Shown piece after piece: positions 7,300-15,991 of a DNA stretch of 64,000 nt; position 1 is the first letter of the stretch; the number at the start of each line of letters is the position of its first letter. Below the pieces are notes generated by a model. The model searched no databases. It had not been told where the DNA came from and worked only from the letters and a program-made list of their open reading frames with translations. The position numbers and the translations under genes were made by a program. This DNA comes from Ectopseudomonas composti (GTDB lineage Bacteria; Pseudomonadota; Gammaproteobacteria; Pseudomonadales; Pseudomonadaceae): the NCBI RefSeq assembly GCF_900115475.1, contig NZ_FOWP01000010.1:1-64000 (forward strand). Reading direction: 5' to 3'.

Positions 7300-8466
7300 C
7301 TACACCACCGCCGGAGCCACCGCCCTGGAACGCCAGGCAAACCCCAGCACCATCAGCAGCCCTACCCCCGCCATCGCTGCACCGGCCAGGGAGATCGCCG
7401 GATAGCCCAAACCAGCGTTGATCACCGCACCGCCCAGTGCCGCACCAATGGCGTTGCCCAGGTTGAAGGCACCGATATTCACTGCCGAGGCCAGGTTGGG
7501 CGCTTCCTTGGCGGCTTCCATCACGCGCATCTGCAATGGAGGCACGATGGCGAAGCTGGCGATGCCCCAGATCAGGATGGCCACGGCGGCCGGCAGCGGC
7601 CAGCGCATTAGCACGGTGAAGGCCAGCAAGACCAGAATCAGCGCGCTCAGCGAGACGATCAGGGTGCGGTCGATGGAGCGATCCGCGGCCTTGCCACCCC
7701 ACACGTTGCCCAACGTCAGGCCGATGCCGTACAGCACCAGCATGGCGGTGATGAAAGCGGTGGACGCCTGGGTCTCACTGCTGAGGATCGGTGCGATATA
7801 GGTGAACACGGTGAACATCGCGCTGGAGCCGATCACGGTCAGGGCCAGGGCTGCCAGCACCGGGCCACGGCCCAGCACGCGGATTTCTGCCAGCACGCCG
7901 TCGCTTTTCGGCAGCGGCACGTTGGGCAGGGCGAACCACAGCGCGAGCATGGCCAATACACCGAGGCCGGTAATGCCCCAGAACGCCGTGCGCCAGCCGA
8001 GCACTTCACCGAACCAGGCCGCCAGCGGCACGCCGCCGATGGTCGCCAGGGTCAGGCCCATGAACATCGCTGCCACCGCCCCTGCGCGTTTGTCTGGTGC
8101 GACCACGCTGGCGGCGACGATGGAGCCAACGCCGAAGAAGGCGCCGTGGTTCAGTGAGGTGACCACCCGCGCGATCAGCAGGCTGGTGTAGTCAGTCGCC
8201 AACGCCGACATCAGGTTGCCCAGGGTGAAGATGGCCATCAGCCCGATCAGCAGGTAGCGCCGGGGAATCCGGCCGGTGGTCAGGGTCATCAGTGGCGCGC
8301 CGAGCAGCACGCCCAGCGCGTAGGCGCTGACCAGCAGGCCGGCAGCAGGAATGGAAACACCGAGATCGCTGGCGATGCCGGGCAACATGCCCATAGGGGC
8401 GAACTCGGTGACACCGATGCCAAAGGCCCCGATGGAGAGTGCAACGAGTGGTGGATTGATACGCAT
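7300..8466 (-). CDS. MFS transporter, DHA1 family (AraJ-like)
   Basis: A 388-aa major facilitator protein with about 12 hydrophobic segments. The N-terminal pattern FGIGVTEFAPMGMLPGIASDLG and the loop TTGRIPRRYLLIGLM are typical of the drug:H+ antiporter/sugar-efflux (AraJ/YdhP) branch. I use the ATG at 8466 (MRINPPLVAL) because GAGGAG sits 7 bases upstream; an ATG at 8481 is also in frame. The gene is divergent from a LysR regulator across 95 bases, which probably controls it. The export substrate is unknown. Confidence 0.9.
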   Translation of the reverse strand: MRINPPLVALSIGAFGIGVTEFAPMGMLPGIASDLGVSIPAAGLLVSAYALGVLLGAPLMTLTTGRIPRRYLLIGLMAIFTLGNLMSALATDYTSLLIARVVTSLNHGAFFGVGSIVAASVVAPDKRAGAVAAMFMGLTLATIGGVPLAAWFGEVLGWRTAFWGITGLGVLAMLALWFALPNVPLPKSDGVLAEIRVLGRGPVLAALALTVIGSSAMFTVFTYIAPILSSETQASTAFITAMLVLYGIGLTLGNVWGGKAADRSIDRTLIVSLSALILVLLAFTVLMRWPLPAAVAILIWGIASFAIVPPLQMRVMEAAKEAPNLASAVNIGAFNLGNAIGAALGGAVINAGLGYPAISLAGAAMAGVGLLMVLGFAWRSRAVAPAVV

Positions 8467-8561
8467 GGAAAGGCTCCTCATCTATGCCGCGAATGCTAGG
8501 ATCCAAACCTCGACGGCGGTAGATGGCATTTCTGGCAAACACCTTTGCTTACGGAGCACAA

Positions 8562-9455
8562 ATGGACTTCAACGGCAGGTCAGGCGACATGGTGGTGTTC
8601 GCCACCGTGGCGGAGCAAGGCAGCCTGTCGGCCGCCGCACGTGCACTGGGGCTGACGCCCTCGGCGGTCAGCCGGATCATCGCGCGCACCGAACAGCGTC
8701 TCGGCACCCGCCTGCTACTGCGCACCACCCGCGCGATCACCTTTACCGCCGAGGGCGAGGCGTACTTGCGCGGCGCCCGGCGCATCCTTGCCGATATGGC
8801 GGAAGTCGAAGAAGCCATCGCCGATCAGGGTGTGCCACGGGGTCGCTTGCGCGTCAGCGCCGCACTCGGTCATGGCCGGCTGGCCATCGTGCCGCTGGTG
8901 GCAGCCTTCAGCGCGCGCTACCCGAACATTACCGTCGACCTCAGCCTGGGCGACGAAGTGGTCGACATCCTCGGCGGCCAAGCTGACGTGGCCGTGCGTT
9001 TCGGCCATCTGCCGGACAGCCCGCTGACCGCCCGCAAGGTCGGCGAAACCGGCCAGGTGGTGGTGGCCTCCCCCGATTACCTAGAGCGCCATGGCACGCC
9101 GCAGCAACCGGAAGACCTGCTGCAGCACAACTGCCTGCGTTTCAACTTCCGCCGCGCCGAACCCAACTGGCCGTTCATCCGTGACGGCCAGGCGTTCTCG
9201 CTCAAGGTCTGCGGCAATATCGAATGCAGCAGCGGCGAGGCGCTGGCGCAGTTCGCCCGGGTCGGCGCCGGCATCGCACGCATCGGCGAATTCAGCGTCG
9301 CAGAGGACCTGCAGCGCGGCGACTTAGTGCCGCTGCTGCAAGCCTTCAACCCCGGTGATCGGGAGCCGATTCATGCGGTGTTCGTCGGCGGCTCGGCGAT
9401 GCCGGCACGGGTGCGGGTATTCGTGGATTTCCTGCTGGAACATCACTGTATGTGA
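8562..9455 (+). CDS. LysR-family transcriptional regulator
   Basis: A 297-aa LysR regulator: helix-turn-helix GSLSAAARALGLTPSAVSRI and RLLLRTTRAITFTAEGEAYL in the first 65 residues, then the substrate-binding domain (GRLRVSAALGHGRLAIVPLV). The CrgA/AaeR-like layout is common next to efflux pumps and oxidoreductases. Start at 8562 with CGGAG upstream; an in-frame ATG at 8523 adds a non-family N-terminus. Divergent from the MFS gene at 7300-8466, its likely target. Confidence 0.92.
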   Translation: MDFNGRSGDMVVFATVAEQGSLSAAARALGLTPSAVSRIIARTEQRLGTRLLLRTTRAITFTAEGEAYLRGARRILADMAEVEEAIADQGVPRGRLRVSAALGHGRLAIVPLVAAFSARYPNITVDLSLGDEVVDILGGQADVAVRFGHLPDSPLTARKVGETGQVVVASPDYLERHGTPQQPEDLLQHNCLRFNFRRAEPNWPFIRDGQAFSLKVCGNIECSSGEALAQFARVGAGIARIGEFSVAEDLQRGDLVPLLQAFNPGDREPIHAVFVGGSAMPARVRVFVDFLLEHHCM

Positions 9456-9534
9456 GCGGAACGAGTGCTTGGCACTGGACCACTGCGCTTGGCCCTCCCC
9501 CTCACGGATGGCTGCGCTCTCTAGGAAACCCGGA

Positions 9535-10290
9535 CTACATCTGCATTTCCGCCAAGGCTCTGCGCAATGGTGCGTCTGATATCTGTATCGGCCCGTGGAA
9601 AGGAATGTCCATGTCCAGAACCAGGTACACGGAGGCGGCAATCAGCAGTGCAGACAAGGCGAACATGCCAATCACCATCGGGTTGTTCGGCGCGCGATAG
9701 CCAAAGCTGGCGTAGATCAGCGTCATCCAGGCGACGAGCATGCCGATGAGAGGCATCGGTATCGTCCCTTCGGACTGCTCCACGATTCGCCAACGCTGTT
9801 CTATGAGTGAGTGGTACTGCTGGCGAAGGTCACTGAGCATGGTTTCTTGATAACGAGTTTCGGGCCTGATGGCAGCCAGGACCACACCGATGTCATCCAG
9901 AAACTGAGTAGCGGGACTCGCTCGATGCTGAAGTGCTTCATCGCCGCGATAAGGATTGGCGATAGCGTGCTCCACGTAGGCGGCCAGGTGTTCGCGCGTG
10001 TCCTGCGCCCGGTCACCGTAGGTCTTCAGGGTTCGATCGAAAATGATCAGGCTGGTCGCGTAGGCGTGCATGTTGGTGTCGATCGCTTCGAAGGTGTTCT
10101 TGGCCGAATTGATCATCAGGCCGAACACCAGCGAGGTCATGACCACAAAGATATTGGCGACCAGGCGAACCACTGTGTTGGTCTCTTCATCTCGGTGACG
10201 AGCCGAGAGTTTGGGGTACCAATGCATCATGAGCAGGGATGCCGACAACAGACATACGAAGACACCCGCTGCGATCCAGACCGATTCCAT
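9535..10290 (-). CDS. DUF4239-like membrane protein
   Basis: A 251-aa integral membrane protein: an N-terminal segment (IAAGVFVCLLSASLLMMHWY), a second segment around residues 43-62 (RLVANIFVVMTSLVFGLMIN), a long soluble helical domain (residues 65-175) and two closing membrane segments (LIGMLVAWMTLIYASFG and MFALSALLIAASVYLVLDMD). The 2TM-helical-2TM arrangement and the DMDIPFHGPIQIS end fit the DUF4239 (bestrophin-like) family, of unknown function. It stands alone on the minus strand, converging with the LysR gene. Confidence 0.75.
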   Translation of the reverse strand: MESVWIAAGVFVCLLSASLLMMHWYPKLSARHRDEETNTVVRLVANIFVVMTSLVFGLMINSAKNTFEAIDTNMHAYATSLIIFDRTLKTYGDRAQDTREHLAAYVEHAIANPYRGDEALQHRASPATQFLDDIGVVLAAIRPETRYQETMLSDLRQQYHSLIEQRWRIVEQSEGTIPMPLIGMLVAWMTLIYASFGYRAPNNPMVIGMFALSALLIAASVYLVLDMDIPFHGPIQISDAPLRRALAEMQM

Positions 10291-10392
10291 ATGTGCGCCT
10301 ATTTCGCTATACCGCCAGAAGATCGTGGCTCAAAACGCTGAAGCGTCAACTCCAGGGCTTCAACCCTCGCGGCGGCTGAGTACATCTTGAGC

Positions 10393-10490
10393 ACTCCCAC
10401 GCGCTGCGTGGCAATGCCATCCGGCGTCCACACGCTGGGCAGCACTCAGGGCGTCATGGCCTCGCACTCACGAGGGCGGGAGCTATCGAA
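10393..10490. repeat. Dispersed palindromic element, degenerate copy
   Basis: CTCCCACGCGCTGCGTGGCAATGCCATCC resembles the left half of the family, and GAGGGCGGGAGC a decayed right end. The gap 10291-10686 holds this copy, a stray gene tail and a near-perfect copy, and no intact gene. Confidence 0.45.
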
Positions 10491-10498
10491 CACGTCGA

Positions 10499-10546
10499 TC
10501 ACTCGACGCCCTTCTGCGCCAAATCCGCCAACACCTTGCCATTCAA
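10499..10546 (-). pseudogene. Duplicated 3' tail of the neighbouring marR gene
   Basis: On the minus strand these bases read LNGKVLADLAQKGVE-stop, against LNGKVLAGLVERDGE-stop at the end of the intact marR gene at 10687. About 27 bases (GCCAACACCTTGCCATTCAA and flanks) are nearly identical. The two tails are separated exactly by the dispersed element at 10553-10679. This looks like the original or a duplicated 3' end left behind when the element arrived. Confidence 0.65.
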
Positions 10547-10552
10547 TTTCAT

Positions 10553-10679
10553 GATCTTTCCCACGCTCTGCGTGGGAATGCAGCCCTCGACGCTCCAGTG
10601 TCCACCACGGGCAGTTACACGCTGTGCTGTGACGCAGAGCGTCACGGGCTTGCTACCACGCCGGAGCGTGGGAGCCATC
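10553..10679. repeat. Dispersed palindromic element, near-perfect copy
   Basis: Nearly identical along its whole length to 3052-3177, with both terminal hairpins and the inner GTGACGCAGAGCGTCAC palindrome. It sits between the marR gene end and the duplicated marR tail. Confidence 0.8.
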
Positions 10680-10686
10680 AACACAA

Positions 10687-11190
10687 CTACTCCCCGTCTC
10701 GCTCCACCAACCCTGCCAACACCTTGCCATTCAATTCATGCAACGTTCGCTGCTCGTCGGCGGTTAGCCCTGAAAGCACGCGCTGCAGGTTGGCCACATG
10801 GGCCGCGAGCATGCCGTCGATCAATTCAAAGCCGGCCGGCGTCAGCGCCACGAGCACGCCACGGCGGTCGCTGGGGTGTTTGCGCCGCTCGATCAACCCG
10901 GCCTTTTCCAAACGGTCGATGCGGCTGGTCATGCCGCCTGAGGAAATCATCGCGCTCTCGTACAGCACCGTGGGCATCAGCGCATAGGGCTCACCCGAGC
11001 GGCGCAAGGTCGCGAGCAGGTCGAACTCACCGGCCTGCAGGCCGTGCGCGGCGAAGAATGGCAGCAGGTGATCGCGGCTGATCACCTGGCTGAGCTCGCC
11101 CAGGCGGCCGATCACCGCCATGGAAAAACCATCCAGATCTGGCCGCTGTCGAAGCCATTGTTCGGCAGCCAATTGTGCGCGGTCTTGCAT
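10687..11190 (-). CDS. MarR-family transcriptional regulator
   Basis: A 167-aa MarR repressor: a dimerisation helix at the N-terminus and a winged helix around residues 60-120 (LQAGEFDLLATLRRSGEP, then SSGGMTSRIDRLEKAGLIERRKHPSDRRGVLVALT, whose wing carries the family's D-x-R motif). Divergent from an EamA/MFS transporter pair with a perfect operator-like inverted repeat 14 bases upstream of its start, so autorepression and control of the transporters are likely. A dispersed repeat adjoins its 3' end, beyond which a second copy of its tail is found. Confidence 0.93.
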   Translation of the reverse strand: MQDRAQLAAEQWLRQRPDLDGFSMAVIGRLGELSQVISRDHLLPFFAAHGLQAGEFDLLATLRRSGEPYALMPTVLYESAMISSGGMTSRIDRLEKAGLIERRKHPSDRRGVLVALTPAGFELIDGMLAAHVANLQRVLSGLTADEQRTLHELNGKVLAGLVERDGE

Positions 11191-11203
11191 ATCGCCCTCG
11201 ATT

Positions 11204-11221
11204 TATCTTGCCATCAAGATA
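11204..11221. promoter_or_regulatory. Putative MarR operator
   Basis: TATCTTG-CCAT-CAAGATA is a perfect 7-bp inverted repeat in the 85-base gap between the divergent marR and EamA genes. Palindromes of the ATCTTG-N-CAAGAT kind are typical MarR-family sites. It lies close to both starts. Confidence 0.7.
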
Positions 11222-11275
11222 CTTTTCAAAAAGAATGTTTGCATCGTAACGCATTCACTCTCAGGAGACAGCTGC

Positions 11276-12178
11276 ATGCCCGGCTCCCAATTTCGTCCCG
11301 TTCTCGCCTTGTCATTATTGCTCACCATCGGCGCACTGATGGGGCTGACCAGCATCCTGGTGAAACTGGCCGGCAACGTCGGCTGGTCAGCCATGGCCTA
11401 CCTGCTCTGGAGCCTGTTGGGCGGCGGCTTGCTGCTGTTGCTGTTCACCTGGCTACGCGGCGAGCGCCCCGGCATCAGCCCTGGGTTGCTGGGTTATTAC
11501 CTGGCGTCGGGGCTACTCAGCATCGCCGTACCGAACGGTTTGCTGTTCAGCTCGATTGGTCATGTCGGTGCCGGTTTCGCCTCGATGTGCCTGGCCTTCC
11601 CACCGCTGATCACTTATCTGCTGGCCCTGGCCTTGCGCATGGAAGGGCTGAGCCGCATTCGTCTGCTGGGCATCTGCATCGGCCTGGCCGGCAGCCTGTT
11701 GCTGGCGCTGGGCAAGCTCAACGCCGGCGACAGCCCCCTGTTATGGGTACTGGCGGCGCTCTGCGTGCCGGTATTCCTGGCGCTCGGCAATATCTACCGC
11801 GCTCGCTACTGGCCGAAAGGTGCCAGCCCGCTGTCCCTGGCCCCCGGCATGCTGCTCGGCGGCGCGCTGCTGCTGGTGCCGCTGGGCCTGTTCGGCGTCG
11901 ACCTCGCACCCCGCCTGGAAGGTACTGCGGCAGTGGGCCTGCTGGCCTTGCAGATGCTGCTGTTCGCGGCCGTCTATGCGCTGTTCTTCGTTCTGCAGAA
12001 CCTGGCCGGCACGGTGTTTCTCAGCCAGATCGGCTCGGTGGCAGCAATCACCGGTGCGGCCATCGCCATCGGCCTACTCGGCGAACAGGGCAGCCTGAGC
12101 ATGCTGTTGGCGGCGCTGTGCATCATCGGCGGCGTACTGCTGGTGGCCTGGGGTGGGGCGAAGGAAACACAAGCATGA
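11276..12178 (+). CDS. EamA/DMT-family transporter
   Basis: A 300-aa drug/metabolite transporter with about ten hydrophobic helices forming two EamA repeats (residues 5-135 and 155-295). The first is MGLTSILVKLAGNVGWSAMA and the second ends GLLGEQGSLSMLLAALCIIGG; E in GLLGE is the usual glutamate of the second repeat. AGGAGA lies 7 bases before the ATG. The stop overlaps the start of the following MFS gene (ATGA at 12175), and both are presumably under the divergent MarR protein. Confidence 0.9.
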   Translation: MPGSQFRPVLALSLLLTIGALMGLTSILVKLAGNVGWSAMAYLLWSLLGGGLLLLLFTWLRGERPGISPGLLGYYLASGLLSIAVPNGLLFSSIGHVGAGFASMCLAFPPLITYLLALALRMEGLSRIRLLGICIGLAGSLLLALGKLNAGDSPLLWVLAALCVPVFLALGNIYRARYWPKGASPLSLAPGMLLGGALLLVPLGLFGVDLAPRLEGTAAVGLLALQMLLFAAVYALFFVLQNLAGTVFLSQIGSVAAITGAAIAIGLLGEQGSLSMLLAALCIIGGVLLVAWGGAKETQA

Positions 12179-13350
12179 AGCGCCAGCCCCTGCTGCTGAT
12201 CGCCATCGTTCTGCTCGGTCTGAACCTGCGCCCAGTGTTGGCGGCCATCGGCCCGTTGCTCGACCGTATCCAGCTAGATAGCGGCCTGGATCATATCGGT
12301 GCCAGCCTGCTGACCAGCCTGCCCGTGGTGATCATGGGTCTCGGCGCCCTGGCCGCTGGTCTGTTGCGCCAGCGCCTTGGCGAACGCAACGGGATTCTCT
12401 TCGGCGTACTGCTGATCGCTCTCGCCTGTCTGCTGCGCGGCGTGCTACCAGATGCCACCACCCTGATTGCCACCGCACTGCTGGCTGGCGCCGGGATCGC
12501 CTTCGTCCAGGCATTACTGCCGGGTTTGATCAAGTCGCGCTTTGCCGCCGACAGTGGTCGCCTGATCGGTTTCTATAGCTGCGCGATCATGGGCGGCGCG
12601 GCCTTCGGTGCAGCGCTGACGCCTTGGCTGGCGCAGTCGCTGGGCTGGTCATGGGCGCTGGCGAGCTGGACGCTGCCTGCCGTGCTCGCGGCAGCATTCT
12701 GGCAACGCACGGCGCCCGCACAGGCCGCGATGGCAGCGCAAACGCTGCCTCATCTGGATGTCTGGCGTTCACCCAGGGCATGGTTGCTGATGAGTTTCTT
12801 CGGTGTGGGCACCGCCGGTTATACGCTGGTACTGGCCTGGTTGCCGCCGTACTACACAGCACTGGGCTGGAGCGCGCAGTCCAGCGGGCTGCTGCTGGCG
12901 GCGCTGACGCTCTGCGAGGTGTTCGCCGGCCTGCTGGTATCGAGCCTGCTGCCGCGCTACCCGGATCGGCGTGCACTGCTGGCGGTGGTGTTACTGGCGC
13001 TGCTGGCGGGTCTGCTCGGCCTGATCTTCGCGCCGCTGCAACTGGTAGTGCCAATCTGCCTGCTGCTGGGCGTGGGCATCGGCGCGCTGTTTCCGCTATC
13101 GCTGGTGGTGGCCCAGGATCACCTGGACGACCCGCGCCAGACCGGCGACCTACTGGCCTTCGTGCAGGGCGGCGGCTACCTGATCGCCGCCACAGCGCCA
13201 TTCCTGGCAGGCCTGCTGCGCCAGTACACCGCCGACCTGCGCCTGAGTTGGCTGGCAATGGCCGCTGCTACCCTGGTGCTGATGAGCATGGCCGCCCGCT
13301 TCAAGCCGGGCAGCGGCCGCTTCCATACTCGCCCCCTGCCACCTGCCTAG
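12175..13350 (+). CDS. MFS transporter, CynX/YeaN-like
   Basis: A 391-aa MFS protein with twelve predicted helices and the CynX/NimT-type N-terminus LGLNLRPVLAAIGPLLDRI (the L-N-L-R-P motif of cyanate/2-nitroimidazole transporters). A short cytoplasmic loop around residue 190 separates two six-helix halves. The ATG overlaps the stop of the EamA gene. Two unrelated exporters in one MarR-controlled unit suggests a response to a toxic small molecule; the substrate is not evident. Confidence 0.88.
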   Translation: MKRQPLLLIAIVLLGLNLRPVLAAIGPLLDRIQLDSGLDHIGASLLTSLPVVIMGLGALAAGLLRQRLGERNGILFGVLLIALACLLRGVLPDATTLIATALLAGAGIAFVQALLPGLIKSRFAADSGRLIGFYSCAIMGGAAFGAALTPWLAQSLGWSWALASWTLPAVLAAAFWQRTAPAQAAMAAQTLPHLDVWRSPRAWLLMSFFGVGTAGYTLVLAWLPPYYTALGWSAQSSGLLLAALTLCEVFAGLLVSSLLPRYPDRRALLAVVLLALLAGLLGLIFAPLQLVVPICLLLGVGIGALFPLSLVVAQDHLDDPRQTGDLLAFVQGGGYLIAATAPFLAGLLRQYTADLRLSWLAMAAATLVLMSMAARFKPGSGRFHTRPLPPA

Positions 13351-13355
13351 GATCT

Positions 13356-13450
13356 AGGGCGGACTCAGGAGCGAAGCGAACAGTCCGCCGATCCATTTCA
13401 ACCACGAGCGTTAGAAACCAGAGCGGCGTACTGCTTCACGAGTACGCCCT
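13356..13450. repeat. Double-hairpin AGGGCGG element
   Basis: GGCGGACT/AGTCCGCC (13358-13389) and GGCGTACT/AGTACGCC (13425-13448), with outer AGGGCG/CGCCCT. It has the same layout as 5591-5662, including GCGAAGC in the first loop. It lies between convergent genes and may act as a terminator for both. Confidence 0.7.
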
Positions 13451-13486
13451 ATGGCCCTGCGCTTCCTACGCCCGCCCTAGCTGCCG

Positions 13487-14758
13487 CTAGCGATAAACCG
13501 GAAAGCGCCGACACAGCTCCGTCACGTCCTGGCGCACCCGGTCACGCACTTCCATTTGCGCTTTGCCACCTACCTCGAGCGAATCCAGTACGTCGCACAG
13601 CCAGCCGGCCAGGCGTCCGCATTCGGCAATACCAAAGCCACGCGTGGTCACCGCCGGCGTGCCTATGCGCAGCCCCGAGGTCACGAACGGTGAACGCGGG
13701 TCGTTGGGCACCGAGTTCTTGTTAGCGGTGATATGCGCATCGCTCAGCGCTGCGTCCGCCTCCTTGCCGGTATAGGGCTTGTCGGACAGATCGATCAGCA
13801 TCAGGTGGTTGTCAGTGCCCCCCGAGACGATGCGATAGCCACGCTGCTGCAGCACGGCGGCCATGGCCCGGGCGTTGCTGACCACCTGGCGCTGATAAGC
13901 CTTGAATTCAGGCAGCAGCGCCTCCTTGAAGGCCACGGCCTTGGCAGCGATGACGTGCATCAGCGGCCCACCCTGGATACCCGGGAATACCGCGGAATCG
14001 AGCCGTTTATAGAAGTCGTAGCCCTGCCCCTTGGCCAGGATGATGCCGCCACGCGGGCCGCGCAGGGTCTTGTGGGTGGTGCTGGTGACCACGTGGGCAT
14101 GCGGCAGCGGGCTGGGATACTCACCGGCGGCCACCAGGCCGGCGACATGTGCCATGTCCACCCAGAAGGTCGCCCCTACCCTGTCGGCGATGGCGCGCAT
14201 GCGCGCCCAATCCTTGTGGCGTGAGTAGGCAGAGAAACCGCCGATCAACATCTTCGGCCGGGTCTCCAGAGCGATACGCTCCATCTCTTCGTAGTCGATC
14301 AGGCCGGTTTCGGGGTCGAGGCCATAGGGCACGATGCGATAATGTCGCCCGGAGAAGTTGGACGGATTGCCATGGGTCAGGTGACCACCCTGCGCCAGGT
14401 TCATGCCCATCACGGTGTCGCCAGGGTTGGTCAACGCCAGAAATACCGCCGCGTTGGCCTGGGCCCCGGCATGAGGCTGGACGTTGGCGTAGTCGCAATC
14501 GAACAACGCCTTGAGCCGCTCGATGGCTAGGCGCTCGGCCACGTCCACATGTTCACAACCGCTGTAGTAGCGTTTGCCCGGATAACCTTCGGCGTACTTG
14601 TTGGTGAACACCGAGTTCTGCATCGCCATCACCAGCGGGCTGGCGTAGTTCTCGGAGGCGATCAGTTCGACGTGATCTTCCTGGCGGCCTTCTTCCAGGC
14701 GCACGGCCTCGGCCAGTTCAGGGTCGAAGTCGGCCAGACTCAGGGCGGTGTCATACAT
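13487..14758 (-). CDS. glyA: Serine hydroxymethyltransferase (accessory copy)
   Basis: SHMT interconverts serine and glycine with tetrahydrofolate, using PLP. The 423-aa protein shows ELIASENYASP near the N-terminus, NKYAEGYPGKRYYSGCE, the FWVDMAHVAGL Asp-x-x-His pair that holds PLP, and TSTTHKTLRGPRGG with the Schiff-base Lys. I start it at 14758 (MYDTALSL), because AAGGA is about 10 bases upstream but immediately abuts the alternative ATG at 14767. Last gene of the benE-yggS-aminotransferase-glyA operon. Pseudomonads keep glyA copies elsewhere, and DPETGLIDY and NFSGRHYRIVPYG differ from the housekeeping type, so this is probably a dedicated paralogue, conceivably acting on a serine or threonine analogue. 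Confidence 0.95.
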   Translation of the reverse strand: MYDTALSLADFDPELAEAVRLEEGRQEDHVELIASENYASPLVMAMQNSVFTNKYAEGYPGKRYYSGCEHVDVAERLAIERLKALFDCDYANVQPHAGAQANAAVFLALTNPGDTVMGMNLAQGGHLTHGNPSNFSGRHYRIVPYGLDPETGLIDYEEMERIALETRPKMLIGGFSAYSRHKDWARMRAIADRVGATFWVDMAHVAGLVAAGEYPSPLPHAHVVTSTTHKTLRGPRGGIILAKGQGYDFYKRLDSAVFPGIQGGPLMHVIAAKAVAFKEALLPEFKAYQRQVVSNARAMAAVLQQRGYRIVSGGTDNHLMLIDLSDKPYTGKEADAALSDAHITANKNSVPNDPRSPFVTSGLRIGTPAVTTRGFGIAECGRLAGWLCDVLDSLEVGGKAQMEVRDRVRQDVTELCRRFPVYR

Positions 14759-14778
14759 GGGGGTCATTTCCTTGTGGG

Positions 14779-15960
14779 TCAGTTCGCAGGTTTCAGTAAC
14801 TGGGTAACACGCCGCGCGATCTCGTCGATCTGCGCCTCGCTGCAGATCAACGGCGGCAGCAGGCGAATCGTGCTGTCACGGGTAACGGTGATCAGCAGGC
14901 GCTGTTCGGTCAGCGCCCTTCCCACCAGTTCCTTGCACGGCCTGTTAAGTTCGATGCCGACCATCAGACCCTGCCCTCGGATGGCAATGACCTCGGGGTG
15001 ATTGCCCAGCGCCTGCCGCAGTCGTCCGAGCAGGCGGTCACCCAGTACAGCTGCACGCTCCGGCAGGCGCTCGCGCTGCATGATCTCGAGCACGCTGCAA
15101 GCCACCCGGCACGCCAGTGGATTGCCACCAAACGTGGAGCCATGCAGGCCCGGAGAGAACAGATCAGCCGCCGCCCCGCGTGCCAGGCAAGCGCCAATCG
15201 GCACACCGTTGCCCAGGGCCTTGGCCAGGGTCATCACGTCGGCGGTGATGCCCGCATGCTGATGGCCGAACCAGGCGCCGGTGCGCCCCATGCCTGACTG
15301 AATTTCATCGACCATCAACAGCCAGCCATGCTGGTCGCACAAGGCGCGTAATTCACGCAGATAAGCACGACTGGCGACGCGGATGCCGCCCTCGCCCTGC
15401 ACCGGTTCGAGCAGCACCGCGACGATGTCCGGATGCTGCTCGGCAGCCCGACGAACAGCTTCGATATCGTCGTAGGGCATACGCACGAAGCCCTCCAGCA
15501 ATGGCTCGAAACCGGCCTGCTTGGCTGGGTTGCCCGAGGCGGACAGCGTGCCGAGGGTGCGTCCATGGAAGCCGTTGTCCATCACCAGAATCGTCGGCTG
15601 GGCAACGCCGCGGCGCTGGCCATGCAACCGCGCCAGCTTGAGAGCTGCCTCGTTGGCCTCGGCCCCCGAGTTGCAGAAGAAGGCGCGCTGCATCCCGGTG
15701 AGCGCGCAAAGGCGCTCGCCCAGCCGCTCTTGCCAATCGATACGGAAGACGTTGGAGGTGTGCAGCAGCATCCCCGCCTGCTCGGCGATGACCGCCGCGA
15801 TCTCCGGGTGAGCATGGCCCAGGCTGGTGACAGCCACACCGGCGATGGCATCGAGGTACTCGACACCCTCTTCATCCCACAGCAGCGCACCGCTGCCACG
15901 AACGAAGGACAGCGGTTGGCGGGCATAGGCACGCATCAGATGGGAATGAGCGGTGGACAT
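14779..15960 (-). CDS. Class III aminotransferase, acetylornithine type
   Basis: A 393-aa PLP enzyme of the ArgD/acetylornithine aminotransferase group. It shows FCNSGAEANEAALKLAR (phosphate-binding loop), FHGRTLGTLSASG, LLEPVQGEGG, LLMVDEIQSGMGRTG (the Asp that pairs with the PLP nitrogen) and the Schiff-base Lys in MTLAKALGNGVPIGA; FGGNPLACRVA follows. Start at 15960, where the family homology begins. It lies 31 bases after yggS and 20 before glyA. Because the neighbours are glyA and a transporter rather than arginine genes, it may serve a catabolic route for an omega-amino acid; the specificity is open. Confidence 0.88.
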   Translation of the reverse strand: MSTAHSHLMRAYARQPLSFVRGSGALLWDEEGVEYLDAIAGVAVTSLGHAHPEIAAVIAEQAGMLLHTSNVFRIDWQERLGERLCALTGMQRAFFCNSGAEANEAALKLARLHGQRRGVAQPTILVMDNGFHGRTLGTLSASGNPAKQAGFEPLLEGFVRMPYDDIEAVRRAAEQHPDIVAVLLEPVQGEGGIRVASRAYLRELRALCDQHGWLLMVDEIQSGMGRTGAWFGHQHAGITADVMTLAKALGNGVPIGACLARGAAADLFSPGLHGSTFGGNPLACRVACSVLEIMQRERLPERAAVLGDRLLGRLRQALGNHPEVIAIRGQGLMVGIELNRPCKELVGRALTEQRLLITVTRDSTIRLLPPLICSEAQIDEIARRVTQLLKPAN

Positions 15961-15991
15961 GGATCGAACCTCACGGCAGCAATGGAAAAGA

